64,000 bases of DNA from Acidicapsa acidisoli (GCF_025685625.1 NZ_JAGSYI010000001.1:1860001-1924000), one strand, 5' to 3'. Positions 10,885 through 20,086 are shown, numbered from the stretch's first letter. Translations and numbers: made by a program. The notes: generated by a model not told the origin, from the sequence alone.

Positions 10885-11859
10885 ATGAACAGCTGTCGCA
10901 TGAGGGCTACTGCAGCCTTGATGCCGGCATGGATGCTCATGGCGGATTTGAATCAACGGACGAGAAAGTGTTGGCGGTTGCGCACAGGAATGCTGCAGCT
11001 GGGCTCTCGTACGCTTGTTATGGGCGTGGTGAATGTCACTCCCGATTCGTTTTCGGACGGAGGATTGTATCTCGACACTGATCTCGCGATAAGCCACGCA
11101 CTGCGGTTGCTTGACGAGGGAGCGGATTTGCTGGATCTGGGCGCTGAGAGTACCCGACCGGACTCGCACGCGGGTGAGATCGGAAGTGCGGCCGTCAGTG
11201 CCGAAGAGGAACAGGCGCGGCTGTTGCCGGTGTTGGAGGGCGTGATGAAGGCGCGGCCTGAGGCCGTTATTTCCGTCGATACTTACAAGTCTGCGACGGC
11301 TCGTGCCGCAGTGAATGCAGGTGCGCAAATCGTAAACGATGTGAGCGGATTTACGTGGGACTCGCAGATGGCGGCGACCTGCGTGGAGTTGGCCTGCGGT
11401 GTGGTGCTGATGCATACGCTGGGGATGCCGGAGGAGTGGAAGACTCAGCCCGCGTTGGAGCGGGAGTCGGTGTTGTCGCTGGTGCGCGATGGGCTTCTCG
11501 CCAGCTTGCGAGCGGCCCTGGACGCGGGGATTCCTCGGGGGGCGATCGTGCTTGACCCAGGGTATGGATTCGGCAAACGGTTCGATGAGAACTACGATTT
11601 GCTTGCAAGGCAGTCGGAACTGCTTTCGCTGGGGTGTCCGCTGCTTGCGGGAGTTTCGCGCAAGTCGTTTCTGGTGCGGACGCTTGCGGAGTCGAAGATG
11701 TATTCGGGGCAGCGGGTGACTGAGGAAGCTCGTGAGACGGCGAGCATTGCCGCGCTGGCGGCTGCGATTCTGCACGGGGCTTCAATAGTGCGCGTGCATC
11801 AGGTAAAAGCGGCCGTGGAGGCCGCGGCCATTGCTGATGCGGTGCTGGCTGCGCGCTGA
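10885..11859 (+). CDS. folP: Dihydropteroate synthase
   Basis: The enzyme joins 4-aminobenzoate to the pterin pyrophosphate in folate synthesis. The TIM-barrel motifs are all seen: MGVVNVTPDSFSDGG near residue 46, LGAESTRPDS, ISVDTYKSATA, IVNDVSGF, VLMHTLGMP, LDPGYGFGKRFDENYDLL, LAGVSRKSF and the final SIVRVHQV. The first 35 or so residues are not conserved and none of the possible ATG starts (10885, 10939) has a convincing ribosome site, so the true N-terminus may be shorter. It stands alone between two divergent intergenic regions. Confidence 0.93.
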   Translation: MNSCRMRATAALMPAWMLMADLNQRTRKCWRLRTGMLQLGSRTLVMGVVNVTPDSFSDGGLYLDTDLAISHALRLLDEGADLLDLGAESTRPDSHAGEIGSAAVSAEEEQARLLPVLEGVMKARPEAVISVDTYKSATARAAVNAGAQIVNDVSGFTWDSQMAATCVELACGVVLMHTLGMPEEWKTQPALERESVLSLVRDGLLASLRAALDAGIPRGAIVLDPGYGFGKRFDENYDLLARQSELLSLGCPLLAGVSRKSFLVRTLAESKMYSGQRVTEEARETASIAALAAAILHGASIVRVHQVKAAVEAAAIADAVLAAR

Positions 11860-11986
11860 AACGAGATAGATTTACACGGACGAATCCCCGGGCATGCCGT
11901 GATAGCATCAAACCCAATCCGCAAAAACTGCGTTGCGTGTCCGGGCTCGTAACTCTCTATCTTCTGATTCTATTGGAGGTCTTTCT

Positions 11987-13342
11987 GTGAAGTTAAGTCT
12001 CCTTACGTTCCGGTTTGTGCCCGGAATGCTGATTTGCACCGCATTTGGCGCGACTTCGCTGCATGCTCAGCAGGCTGCGTCAACGACTCCAATGGACCTT
12101 GTGCTGAAGAACGCTACGGTCATGACTGCCAGTCATGGCACGATTGAGCGCGGTTCGGTGTGGGTTCATGCCGGCAAGATCGCCGAGGTAGGAACTTCGG
12201 TCAATGCGCCTGCATCGGCGGTGGTTGTGGACGCCACCGGCAAGTGGCTGACGCCGGGCATCATCGATCCGCATTCCCACTCGGCGCTGAGCAATGACGT
12301 GAATGAGGCCACCAGTCCCGTAACTCCGAGCATGATGATGATCGACGCCTTCGACAATCGCGACAAGGCGCTGTATCAGGCTCTCGCTGGTGGTGTGACG
12401 ACTGAATTGCTTTTGCACGGGTCAGCGAATATGATCGGCGGCCAGGCTGTTGTGATCAAGAACAAATTCGGCATGTCGCGCGATGCGATGCTGTTTCCGA
12501 ATGCGCCTGGGTCGATCAAGTTTGCTTCCGGAGAGAATCCCAAACGTGTGTATGGAAGCCGCAATCAGTTGCCTTCAACGCGGATGGGGAACTTTGAGGT
12601 GATGCGTCAGTCGTTTGAAGAGGCCAAGTCGTATATGGCTAGTTGGGACGCCTATAACGCCAAGGTCGCGAAGAAAGATACGACGGCGGTTGCTCCCAAA
12701 AAGGACCTGAAACTGGAGGCGCTCGCGGATGTTCTACGCGGCAAGCTGTACGTGCAGATCCATTGCTATCGCGCCGACGAGTTCCTTACGGAAGAGGCTA
12801 TCGCGCATGAGTACGGCTACAAGATTCGCGCCTTCCACCATGCGCTGGAGATGTACAAGGTAGCAGGGCAGATTGCGCCTGAGGGCACGGCGATTGCCAC
12901 CTTTACCGACTGGTGGGGATTTAAGGACGAGGCATGGGATGCGATTCCGTGGAATGCGGTGATGAGCATGCGCAAGGGTGTGCGTGTGGCGCTGAAGAGT
13001 GATTCGAACGATCACATTCGCCGGCTGAACCAGGAAGCAGGCAAGATGGTGCATTATGGCGGAGCGACAGAAGACGAGGCGATTCGCATGGTCACTCAGA
13101 ATCCGGCGTGGATTATTGGTGTGGATGACCGGGTCGGTTCGATTGACGTGGGCAAGGATGCTGATCTGGTGATCTGGAATGTCGATCCGTTGTCGACGTA
13201 CGCGCGGGCAGAGAAGGTGTACATCGACGGCGATCTGTTTTTCGATAGCTCTGTGCCTGGCTTTGGCACGCCGCATTTCAGCGGCGCGATGCATGATGGC
13301 GGCGGTTTCGGGTCGGATGACTCAGATGAGGATGGCGAATAA
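11987..13342 (+). CDS. Secreted metal-dependent amidohydrolase
   Basis: The 451-residue protein starts at a GTG with GGAGG seven bases upstream and has a signal peptide ending near residue 29 (SLHAQQ). It belongs to the imidazolonepropionase-like amidohydrolases: the HxH pair in IDPHSHS (H96, H98), H259 in YVQIHCYRAD, H284/H285 in RAFHHALE and the catalytic Asp D339 in LKSDSND are present. The C-terminal GSIDVGKDADLVIWNVDP is the usual small beta-domain. It should be a periplasmic hydrolase of cyclic amides or peptides; the substrate is unknown. Its stop codon shares one base with the start of the paralogue downstream. Confidence 0.9.
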   Translation: MKLSLLTFRFVPGMLICTAFGATSLHAQQAASTTPMDLVLKNATVMTASHGTIERGSVWVHAGKIAEVGTSVNAPASAVVVDATGKWLTPGIIDPHSHSALSNDVNEATSPVTPSMMMIDAFDNRDKALYQALAGGVTTELLLHGSANMIGGQAVVIKNKFGMSRDAMLFPNAPGSIKFASGENPKRVYGSRNQLPSTRMGNFEVMRQSFEEAKSYMASWDAYNAKVAKKDTTAVAPKKDLKLEALADVLRGKLYVQIHCYRADEFLTEEAIAHEYGYKIRAFHHALEMYKVAGQIAPEGTAIATFTDWWGFKDEAWDAIPWNAVMSMRKGVRVALKSDSNDHIRRLNQEAGKMVHYGGATEDEAIRMVTQNPAWIIGVDDRVGSIDVGKDADLVIWNVDPLSTYARAEKVYIDGDLFFDSSVPGFGTPHFSGAMHDGGGFGSDDSDEDGE

Positions 13343-14742
13343 TGATGCATAGCTCAAAGAGTGCTTCTTTGTTTCTACTTCCCGCTGTCGTTCTTTCTGG
13401 CGCGCTTGCGTACGCACAAGGCAATGATTTGGCCCGGACTTCGCCGAAGCAGAGCGGTACGCTGGTGATTTCAGGCGGTAAACTGCTCACCGTCAGTCAT
13501 GGCACGATCGACAACGGCGTGCTGATCGTCGTCGACGGCAAGATCACCGCAGTCGGCGCTGCCGGTAAGGTTGAGGTTCCGAAAGATGCCACGGTTGTCG
13601 ATGCGCGTGGGCTCACGGTGTATCCGGGCCTCATCGATCCGGATACGACGCTGGGGCTGACCGAGGTGGCTGCGGACCAGAACAGCAACGATCTCTCGGA
13701 ACCCTCCGACGAAATCATGCCGCACATGCACGTTGCGGATGCCTTCCATGCCGAGACGGAATTGATTCCCGTAGCGCGGTTGAATGGCGTAACCAATGCC
13801 GTGGTTGCGCCAGGCACGGAGGATTCCGTTGCCGGGCAGGATATTTTCATTCAACTAGCGGGGCGAAACCGCGATGCGATGATTCTTGGACGCGACGTGG
13901 CCCTGGCCATGAACTACGGCGCGGACCAGCGGCGGCGAGGCAGTCGAGGGAATGGGGGCAGAGGGGAATATCCCTCGACGCGGATGGGGCTGATTACTCA
14001 GCTTCGGCAAAGCCTGCTCGATGCGCAGCACTATGAGGTCAGTAGAGATGCTGCGGCGAAGAAGCCTGATAAGCCGGCTGTGGCTTCGGCGGACAAAGCG
14101 GCCGACAATTCAGCAGACAAGTCCGACAAGCCTTTTCAAAGGGATCTGAAACTGGAGGCATTGCTGCCCTATCTGCATGGCGAACGGCCTGTCGTCGTGG
14201 GCGTTTACGAGGCCTACGATGTCGAAAGCATTATGAAGGTGGCGCAGGAGTTTCATCTCAAGGTGATCCTGAATCACGTAACACATACTCAGGAGATTCT
14301 TGACGAGATCGCGGCGTGGAAGGTACCTGTGATCGTCGGTCCGATCTACGATTTTCCCGCAGCCAACGAACGCTATGACGCAGTCTATACACTGCCCGCA
14401 GAACTACAGAAGCGGGGAGTGAAAATAGCCATCTCATCGAGTGAGGCCGGCGGTCCAGGCGGCGCTCACACGGTTCGTAATCTGCCTTATTCTGCTGGAT
14501 TTGCTGTGGCCTACGGACTGCCGTATGACGAAGCGCTCAAGGCAATTACGCTGAATGTCGCTGAAATGTTTGGCTTTGGCGATAAACTGGGGTCGCTGGA
14601 TGCCGGCAAGACGGCAAACATTGTCCTCGCCAACGGAGATCCGCTGGATGTGCGCACCGACGTGAAGCAGGTGTATATCGAAGGGGTCGCTCAGCCGATG
14701 GTGAGCCGCCAAACCATTCTGCGCGACGAATACAGCAAGTGA
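13342..14742 (+). CDS. Secreted amidohydrolase paralogue lacking metal ligands (probable pseudoenzyme)
   Basis: The 466-residue protein has a signal peptide ending near residue 26 (AYAQ) and aligns along its length with the upstream amidohydrolase: PGLIDP, YPSTRMG, DLKLEAL, GSLDAGKTANIVLANGDPLD. However the HxH motif is replaced by DTT (residues 101-103), the second His block reads VVGVYEAYD without His, and the catalytic Asp region reads AISSSEAG. Only the NHVTH His block is kept. A hydrolase without three of four ligand groups is unlikely to be catalytic, so a partner or binding role is inferred. Start and stop overlap by one base (TAATG), implying translational coupling. Confidence 0.85.
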   Translation: MMHSSKSASLFLLPAVVLSGALAYAQGNDLARTSPKQSGTLVISGGKLLTVSHGTIDNGVLIVVDGKITAVGAAGKVEVPKDATVVDARGLTVYPGLIDPDTTLGLTEVAADQNSNDLSEPSDEIMPHMHVADAFHAETELIPVARLNGVTNAVVAPGTEDSVAGQDIFIQLAGRNRDAMILGRDVALAMNYGADQRRRGSRGNGGRGEYPSTRMGLITQLRQSLLDAQHYEVSRDAAAKKPDKPAVASADKAADNSADKSDKPFQRDLKLEALLPYLHGERPVVVGVYEAYDVESIMKVAQEFHLKVILNHVTHTQEILDEIAAWKVPVIVGPIYDFPAANERYDAVYTLPAELQKRGVKIAISSSEAGGPGGAHTVRNLPYSAGFAVAYGLPYDEALKAITLNVAEMFGFGDKLGSLDAGKTANIVLANGDPLDVRTDVKQVYIEGVAQPMVSRQTILRDEYSK

Positions 14743-14777
14743 GTGGCGAGCGAAGGTGATTGAATTTGCTGAAAAAT

Positions 14778-14809
14778 AAGAGGCCCGCAAGCAATCTCGC
14801 GGGCCTCTT
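14778..14809. terminator. Bidirectional terminator between convergent genes
   Basis: An 11-bp perfect stem (AAGAGGCCCGC with GCGGGCCTCTT) has T-rich sequence on the plus-strand side and A-rich sequence on the other, so it can serve both the amidohydrolase pair and the leftward membrane-protein gene. Confidence 0.8.
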
Positions 14810-14835
14810 CCTCTGATTTCAAAAGCCTTGAAGGT

Positions 14836-15174
14836 TTAAGCTTCGGCCTCTTCCAGAAGGTCGGATTCAAGTTCCGTCTGACGGGACGAGGACCATTTCT
14901 CCAAGTAGACGATTCCGAGGAGCAATCCAACAAGAAAGACCGATACGGAGCCGTATTCCATCACGGAGAGCCTCTGGTCTTCCTTCACTGTCTGATAAAT
15001 CACAATTCCGTGAACATTACGCGGTGTCATGCGCAGTTCACTCGGGGTTGGGGATTTCGGTAAGTTCTCCAGGTAGTCGGTCGATACCATCGCGCTGAAG
15101 ACCAGGCCCCCCAAGCCGGGCAAGAGAAAGAGCAAGGCGAAAAATTTCAGAACCACCAAATTAGTGCGGTGCAT
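14836..15174 (-). CDS. Small two-helix membrane protein, unknown function
   Basis: The 112-residue protein has one hydrophobic segment at about residues 8-30 and another at about 76-93, with a soluble loop of about 45 residues between them and an acidic C-terminus (ESDLLEEAEA). AGGAG precedes the ATG by five bases. I recognise no family. It is probably an inner-membrane protein with the loop in the periplasm, or a short signal-anchored one. Confidence 0.6.
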   Translation of the reverse strand: MHRTNLVVLKFFALLFLLPGLGGLVFSAMVSTDYLENLPKSPTPSELRMTPRNVHGIVIYQTVKEDQRLSVMEYGSVSVFLVGLLLGIVYLEKWSSSRQTELESDLLEEAEA

Positions 15175-15457
15175 ATCGACTCCTATACTGAATGAACGAT
15201 CCGTCGCTCAGTCTCAGATAGGCCCAGGCGCGATCAAGGCGAGAAAGAGAAGAATCCAAGCGGATTCGAAGTGGGATCACGGAAGACCCCTCAGGAGAGC
15301 GATCCAGATGCTAACAAGATGACGCTAATCAATGAGGAAAGTCAATCCTCATAAAAGTAACTGTACTCTCCATCAAAGGTAATGCCGCCCAATTTGGAAC
15401 AGTCAGGCGCTCGATTCCGTGTTTCAATTGTGGCGCAATCGTCGTCAAAATCGGCTG

Positions 15458-16024
15458 CTATTTTCGGTCTGGAGTTTCCTGAATTCGGCTGGCCTCGAAG
15501 CTGACAATTTTCCATTGGCCCTGTGGATTGCGCACATAGACCCGTGTGTAACGGTACCTTCCTGTTACGTCCTGATCATTTCGACTTCCGGTCAACTCCG
15601 CCAGGGAGGTAACAACGGCGGTGGTCCCATAGATGCGTACCTTACGGTCGGAGATCGAAAGAGACCTGAGTTGGAACGCTCCTGACTTGAGGTTGTTGAG
15701 CGCCTGTTCCTTGGTCTGGATGGCGCCTTTGGCTGTGATCGCGGTGTAATCGTCGGCGAGCAAAGACTCCATGGCGGCACTGTTGCCCTTAAGCATGGCC
15801 GCGCGCCAGGCGTCCTCCAACTGATCGATTTCATGGCGATACTCGTGCCGCTGAGCCCGAGGCACAGGCGCGGGAGCCGCTTCCATCGTCTGCGCCGTCA
15901 GGCCGGAGAGCAACAGCAGGATTGGAGTCAGAGATCTGATCGCTGACCAGACCGCTGACCTGACCAGGGACCGGGCAGGAGTCCGGGTCGGGAACGCGCT
16001 TCGGAGGCAATGATGTGCGGGCAT
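15458..16024 (-). CDS. DUF4440 / SnoaL-like (NTF2 fold) exported protein
   Basis: The 188-residue product has an N-terminal hydrophobic segment (PILLLLSGLTAQTMEA) that looks like a signal peptide, then an NTF2-fold DUF4440 domain: IDQLEDAWRAAMLKGNSAAMESLLADDYTAI, TKEQALNNLKSG, and a final GQWKIVSFEASRI. Such domains bind small ligands and have varied or no catalysis. The ATG at 16024 is preferred; another ATG lies ten codons upstream. The DNA for residues 15-30 contains short direct repeats of the GACC(G/T)GA type. Confidence 0.75.
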   Translation of the reverse strand: MPAHHCLRSAFPTRTPARSLVRSAVWSAIRSLTPILLLLSGLTAQTMEAAPAPVPRAQRHEYRHEIDQLEDAWRAAMLKGNSAAMESLLADDYTAITAKGAIQTKEQALNNLKSGAFQLRSLSISDRKVRIYGTTAVVTSLAELTGSRNDQDVTGRYRYTRVYVRNPQGQWKIVSFEASRIQETPDRK

Positions 16025-16171
16025 ACGCGTAACGAATCGTAGCCTTGGACGCAACTCCAGGTCAAAAGGAATCCGCCGGGAGCAATGCGGCCTGTGGTAA
16101 AGGAGGGGAGGTGGCGCTGAGGAAGCTCTCTGGGGCGCTGTTTTCGAGTTGCCGTGCGAGCGGTCCTGAGG

Positions 16172-16459
16172 TTAACCCAGCGCTGTCAGGTTCTCTACGG
16201 ACCGTTCGCGCATTCGCTGGTACAGGCCACCGACCGCGTGCTTTTGGAAGTGCTCGGAAGCCCGGTGAGCCGCCAGCGCCTTGGCGTCGCGATACTGTTC
16301 GTAAATTACGACAGTATCGGGGTCACCCTCAACCTGATGCGGGATGTAGCTGACGCAGCCGGGCTCCTTGCGGGAGGCCTCGGCCAATAGGCGCAGGGTT
16401 TCGGCAATCTCAGCACGCTCGTCGGCGGCGAATTTAAGACGGACTGTGAAACTGACCAT
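16172..16459 (-). CDS. Antibiotic biosynthesis monooxygenase (ABM) domain protein
   Basis: The 95-residue protein has the dimeric ferredoxin-like ABM fold: VRLKFAADERAE, LAEASRKEPGCVSYIPHQ, VVIYEQYRDAKALAAHRASEHFQ. It resembles YgiN/LsrG-type small proteins, which act as quinol monooxygenases or isomerases without bound metal or flavin. GGAAGAGGGAAC precedes the ATG. It sits 50 bases downstream of purA in the same direction and may be cotranscribed. Confidence 0.85.
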   Translation of the reverse strand: MVSFTVRLKFAADERAEIAETLRLLAEASRKEPGCVSYIPHQVEGDPDTVVIYEQYRDAKALAAHRASEHFQKHAVGGLYQRMRERSVENLTALG

Positions 16460-16509
16460 GGACGTTCCCTCTTCCTGTATCGCTCCTGCTGCACTTCCGT
16501 TACGAGGCT

Positions 16510-17823
16510 CTAGTTCAAAGAATCCAGCATGTCGGCGAAGCCTGGCAGAATCATAGTCTGGTCGCGATCCGGACCGGTAGAAACCATTCCGATCTTGGCT
16601 CCGCTTTCACGCTCCTGGAAGCGAAGATATTCCTGCGCTGCGAGAGGAAGCTCCTCGAATTCGCGGATGCCTTCGGTCGACTGCTGCCACCCTTTCAGCG
16701 TAGTGTACCGGGGAATGATGGATTCGAGACCCTGAACATCCGCCGGAACTAATTCGGTAAACTTGCCGTCGATCTCGTATCCGATGCACACGGGGATCTC
16801 CGCCAATTCGTCGAGAACGTCCATCTTCGTCACTACTAGCCATTCCGTGCCATTCACCTGATTGGAATAGCGCAGCAGGGGAATATCGAGCCATCCGCAG
16901 CGCCTCGGCCGTCCGGTCACGGCGCCGTATTCGTTGCCGCGTGCGCGGAGCGTCTCGGCGGAATCGTCATGAATCTCAGTCGGGAACGGACCTTCGCCGA
17001 CTCGAGTGACGTAAGCCTTGGTGACCCCAATTACGGTGCCAATCGCTGTTGGCCCTACGCCGGTCCCGGTTGCCGCGCCGCCCGCGGTCGCCGACGACGA
17101 TGTTACGAATGGATAGGTTCCGTGGTCAATGTCGAGCATGGTGCCCTGCGCGCCCTCGAACATGACGCTGCCGCCGTCCGCAATGACTTTGTTGAGCAGG
17201 TTGCCGGTGTCCGTCACGAATGGGCGGACCTGCTCGGCTGCTGCGGCGTATTCATCGAACATTCTGGCCGGGTCGATTGGCTCGCTGCCGAAGAGGGCGT
17301 GGGCGATGGCGTTCTTTTCCTGGCAGGCATTTTCGATATGTGCCTGGAGGATCTTCGGGTTGAGCAAATCGACGATGCGAAGACCGCTGCGCGCCATCTT
17401 GTCTTCGTAGGCCGGACCGATACCGCGGCTGGTGGTGCCGATCTTCTGCCGTCCGGGTGCGCTCTCAGCGGCCAGTTCGATCATACGGTGATAGGGCAGG
17501 ATGACTTGGGCGCGATTGGAGACGAACAGTTGGCCGTCGACATTGACTCCCAGGTCACGCAGCTTGGCCACTTCTTTCAGAAAGGCGATCGGGTCTAGCA
17601 CGACGCCGTTGCCAATAACCCCTTTGCAATTGGGCCGAAGGACGCCGCAAGGGATGAGCTGGAGTACGAACTTCTGGCCCTCAATGATGACCGTGTGTCC
17701 TGCGTTATGTCCGCCGGCGTAGCGGGCCACGGCCGCAAACTGCCCGCTCAACACGTCCACAATCTTGCCCTTGCCTTCGTCGCCCCATTGGGCGCCGAGC
17801 ACTACCGCTGTCTTCGCTCGCAT
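16510..17823 (-). CDS. purA: Adenylosuccinate synthetase
   Basis: The 437-residue enzyme makes adenylosuccinate from IMP and aspartate with GTP, the first committed step to AMP. The N-terminal P-loop-like GDEGKGKIVD, the IMP-binding GRQKIGTTSRGIGPAYEDK, FEGAQGTMLDIDHGTYPFVTSS, GPTAIG and the late GRPRRCGWLD are all intact. The start MRAKTAVVLGAQWG at 17823 has AGGAA nine bases upstream; in-frame ATGs up to 17850 exist but extend a non-conserved tail. Confidence 0.97.
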   Translation of the reverse strand: MRAKTAVVLGAQWGDEGKGKIVDVLSGQFAAVARYAGGHNAGHTVIIEGQKFVLQLIPCGVLRPNCKGVIGNGVVLDPIAFLKEVAKLRDLGVNVDGQLFVSNRAQVILPYHRMIELAAESAPGRQKIGTTSRGIGPAYEDKMARSGLRIVDLLNPKILQAHIENACQEKNAIAHALFGSEPIDPARMFDEYAAAAEQVRPFVTDTGNLLNKVIADGGSVMFEGAQGTMLDIDHGTYPFVTSSSATAGGAATGTGVGPTAIGTVIGVTKAYVTRVGEGPFPTEIHDDSAETLRARGNEYGAVTGRPRRCGWLDIPLLRYSNQVNGTEWLVVTKMDVLDELAEIPVCIGYEIDGKFTELVPADVQGLESIIPRYTTLKGWQQSTEGIREFEELPLAAQEYLRFQERESGAKIGMVSTGPDRDQTMILPGFADMLDSLN

Positions 17824-18093
17824 GAATTCCATTTCCTGGGTCGCCCGCACCCAGCCCTGAACAGAGCAAAGGCCGGATCAAGCTTTTCGGGCCCCGGTCG
17901 GGTGAGATACGGATCTACAGGATTTCAGATCGCATGATGCAGCCGCAGCCCCCTGCACCACTCGTAATGATATACCGGCTTCGCTTCGAAACTGTATCCC
18001 GGAGCCCGACAATGCGTCGTCCATCCTACGAGCCGCGGGAGCGCCGGATGTGACTCAGAGCGTCATTTGGAAGTCGTCCTCTAAAATCGAGGA

Positions 18094-18921
18094 ATGCCCG
18101 AACTGCCCGAGGTCGAGACAATTGCTCGTGGAGTAGACGAGCGGCTGCGAGGCGACCGGATCGTCGATGTGTGGTTCGGTTCCCACTCCGAGCCTTTCAA
18201 AACGCTGCCCGACCGGCAGTTGATCGGTCTACTAGATAAGGTGATTCTCCAGGTTCATCGGGTGGGGAAGCATATCGTCTGCGAACTGGGTGGGCCTGAA
18301 AGCGAAGGGCCGACAGCGCAGTGGATTGTGCATCTGGGTATGACCGGCCGATTGCTTGTCACTACGCCCGAGGGCCTGGTCGAGCCGCACACGCACGCCC
18401 GCTTGACCCTGGCCAGTGGGCGCGAGATGCGATTTGTCGATCCGCGTCGATTTGGCCGTCTGGAATTTCGGGAAATGGGGGAAGAGAAACCATTTACGGG
18501 TCCGGGCACTGAGCCGCTCACTATCTCCCCGGAAGCCTTTGCCGTTCTTTTTCGCGGGCGCCGTCTGGCGATTAAGGCAGCGCTGTTGAATCAGTCGCTG
18601 CTCCATGGGGTGGGCAACATCTACGCCGATGAGAGCCTCTTCCGGGCCGGGATCCGACCGAAACGGATGGCGGGGCGTCTCAAGCGGGCAGAATTATTCC
18701 GATTGCACGCCGCATTGCGGGAGGTGCTGCTCCATGCCATCGAGTTGGGCGGCTCGTCGGTGTCGGACTATGTGGATGCTGATGGCGTCCGTGGCTTCTT
18801 TCAGTTAGAGCATCGGGTGTATCTGAGAACAGGCGAGCCGTGTCTGGTCTGCGCCACGCCGATTCGTAGAATTCTGCTGGCTGGGCGGGGAACTCATTAC
18901 TGTCCGGTCTGCCAGCGTTAG
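18094..18921 (+). CDS. mutM: Formamidopyrimidine-DNA glycosylase
   Basis: The 275-residue base-excision repair enzyme removes 8-oxoguanine and FapyG and cleaves the abasic site. It starts with the invariant PELPEVET (P2 nucleophile, E3), has the H2TH segment with LLNQSLLHGVGNIYADESLF, and ends in a zinc finger (CLVC and CPVC) with the GRGTHYCPVCQR tail. Length is standard. Together with mutY at 35684, two arms of the GO repair system lie in this window, though far apart. Confidence 0.96.
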   Translation: MPELPEVETIARGVDERLRGDRIVDVWFGSHSEPFKTLPDRQLIGLLDKVILQVHRVGKHIVCELGGPESEGPTAQWIVHLGMTGRLLVTTPEGLVEPHTHARLTLASGREMRFVDPRRFGRLEFREMGEEKPFTGPGTEPLTISPEAFAVLFRGRRLAIKAALLNQSLLHGVGNIYADESLFRAGIRPKRMAGRLKRAELFRLHAALREVLLHAIELGGSSVSDYVDADGVRGFFQLEHRVYLRTGEPCLVCATPIRRILLAGRGTHYCPVCQR

Positions 18922-19019
18922 GTTGTCTCACTGAAACCAGGGAAGAAATGGCTCATTCTGAGCGAAACCCTTCCAAATCAGGAATTAGCTTGCAAAATAT
19001 CTTCTGTTTTTAGGATATT

Positions 19020-19049
19020 TTGATTCTTTATGCGGCTTTAAGTTATAGA
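19020..19049 (+). promoter_or_regulatory. Candidate sigma70-type promoter for the RNA at 19056
   Basis: TTGATT (19020-19025) and TATAGA (19044-19049) are separated by 18 bases, or 17 if TTATAG is used as the -10 box. The surroundings are AT-rich. It stands upstream of a structured non-coding segment that ends in a strong terminator. Confidence 0.5.
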
Positions 19050-19055
19050 AAACAA

Positions 19056-19330
19056 TCAACCGAAGGATTGGCTTCCTGATTGCTATTAGATAAGCGCCAG
19101 TGATGAGCGGCAGCTGTGGTTCAGACCAGTTCCGCGATAGTCGAGGGCTCTAACGTGAGAAGGACGCCAACTAGAGCGTTCCCCAAGTGGAGTCACTCAA
19201 TCGAAACCTGAGGGTGATCGACAGAATCACCCCTCAAGGTTCCAAAATCTTGGGAGGCCAGTGCCCAAGACGGACAAGATCGCAGCTACGCGAGAGGACA
19301 GAGCGCCAACCATAGTGGTTGGCGCTTTTG
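19056..19330 (+). ncRNA. Candidate structured non-coding RNA, about 275 nt
   Basis: The stretch has no convincing open frame but is rich in local stems. CAATCA/TGATTG bracket 19053-19082. GCTCTA pairs with TAGAGC (19147-19176). AACCTGAGGGTGAT pairs with ATCACCCCTCAAGGTT (about 19205-19241, with bulges). TCTTGGG pairs with CCCAAGA (19248-19270). TCGC pairs with GCGA near 19280-19293. It ends in a terminator with an 11-bp stem. A promoter-like sequence lies just upstream. It does not contain tmRNA, RNase P or SRP RNA hallmarks. A 6S-like RNA or a lineage-specific RNA remains possible. Six GGA triplets also allow a CsrA-sponge idea, which is weaker. Confidence 0.5.
19302..19329 (+). terminator. 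Strong intrinsic terminator ending the candidate RNA
   Basis: AGCGCCAACCA pairs perfectly with TGGTTGGCGCT (11 bp, TAG loop) and is followed by TTT. No protein gene ends nearby upstream; mutM stops 380 bases before. This supports a separate transcript. Confidence 0.85.
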
Positions 19331-20086
19331 CCGTTCCCGCAGGACAAAAGCGGGCTAGATCAAAATCTGCAGAAACTAAATAGGTTACGGGAAGAGCCAG
19401 GGGCCTCTGTGAAAGTTGCGATACTCGTGACTTGCAAAATGCGGGTGATTGCTGAAATACTCGTGCGCAGTTGGGGCGAGCTGTTCAAAAGGAAAGTTCA
19501 AATCTATTTCATTTGCAATGTTGCCAGCTTCCCGGCTTATCTGTAGTATCGAAGATGCCCCTATCGCGCAGCGAAGAGGAGCCTCCCAGGGTTGGGTAAT
19601 TTGACCGCCGGATAGAGCTCAAAGGCTGCGACACACAAAAAGTACGCTGTTCGTCGCGAAGGTTACATCCAAAGCGAGCCTTGCAGCGGAAGCCGGTTTT
19701 TTCCGGGAGAACTCAGTAAATAGTGAGATTCGGGCGGCTACAGTGGAACCACGTGAATAGATTCCGAGGTCCGCTTGCCTGCGTAAGGAAGACAAGACAA
19801 GATTTCGAGCAAGATCTCGAAGCGTCGGGGGCAACAATCGGGCATCCGGCAAATCAGTCTTCTACTCGGTTTGAGCAATCCTGCATCGGCTGGTTATGCC
19901 GGTTGGTCCTGCTTCAAGCAATCGATGTCTATCAGTTGAGCCCTTTGGCTAACGGCCGGATGGCAGATTGCCTGGCGGGAAACTGGACGGCGACAGCCAG
20001 ACGTTTATTTAAGGCTTGCAGCGCCTCAGCAGGTCAATGCTGCATTGAGCATTCGAATTAGTGGATAAGCACCAGGAAGTGCAAGC
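19331..20086. other. Long intergenic region without a supported gene
   Basis: About 750 bases between the terminator and the receiver-like gene. Open frames exist here (for example a 75-codon frame at 19319-19546) but they begin inside the terminator or show no recognisable protein. A promoter for the downstream gene is expected but not clear. Confidence 0.4.

Noticed and set aside
19056-19330. tmRNA, RNase P RNA or SRP RNA as identity of the structured segment
   Set aside because: The hallmark sequences of each (tmRNA tRNA-like ends, RNase P conserved core, SRP GNAR loop region) are absent. A 6S-like RNA is not excluded.
19319-19546. 75-codon open frame after the candidate RNA
   Set aside because: It begins inside the terminator stem and has no ribosome site or recognisable content.
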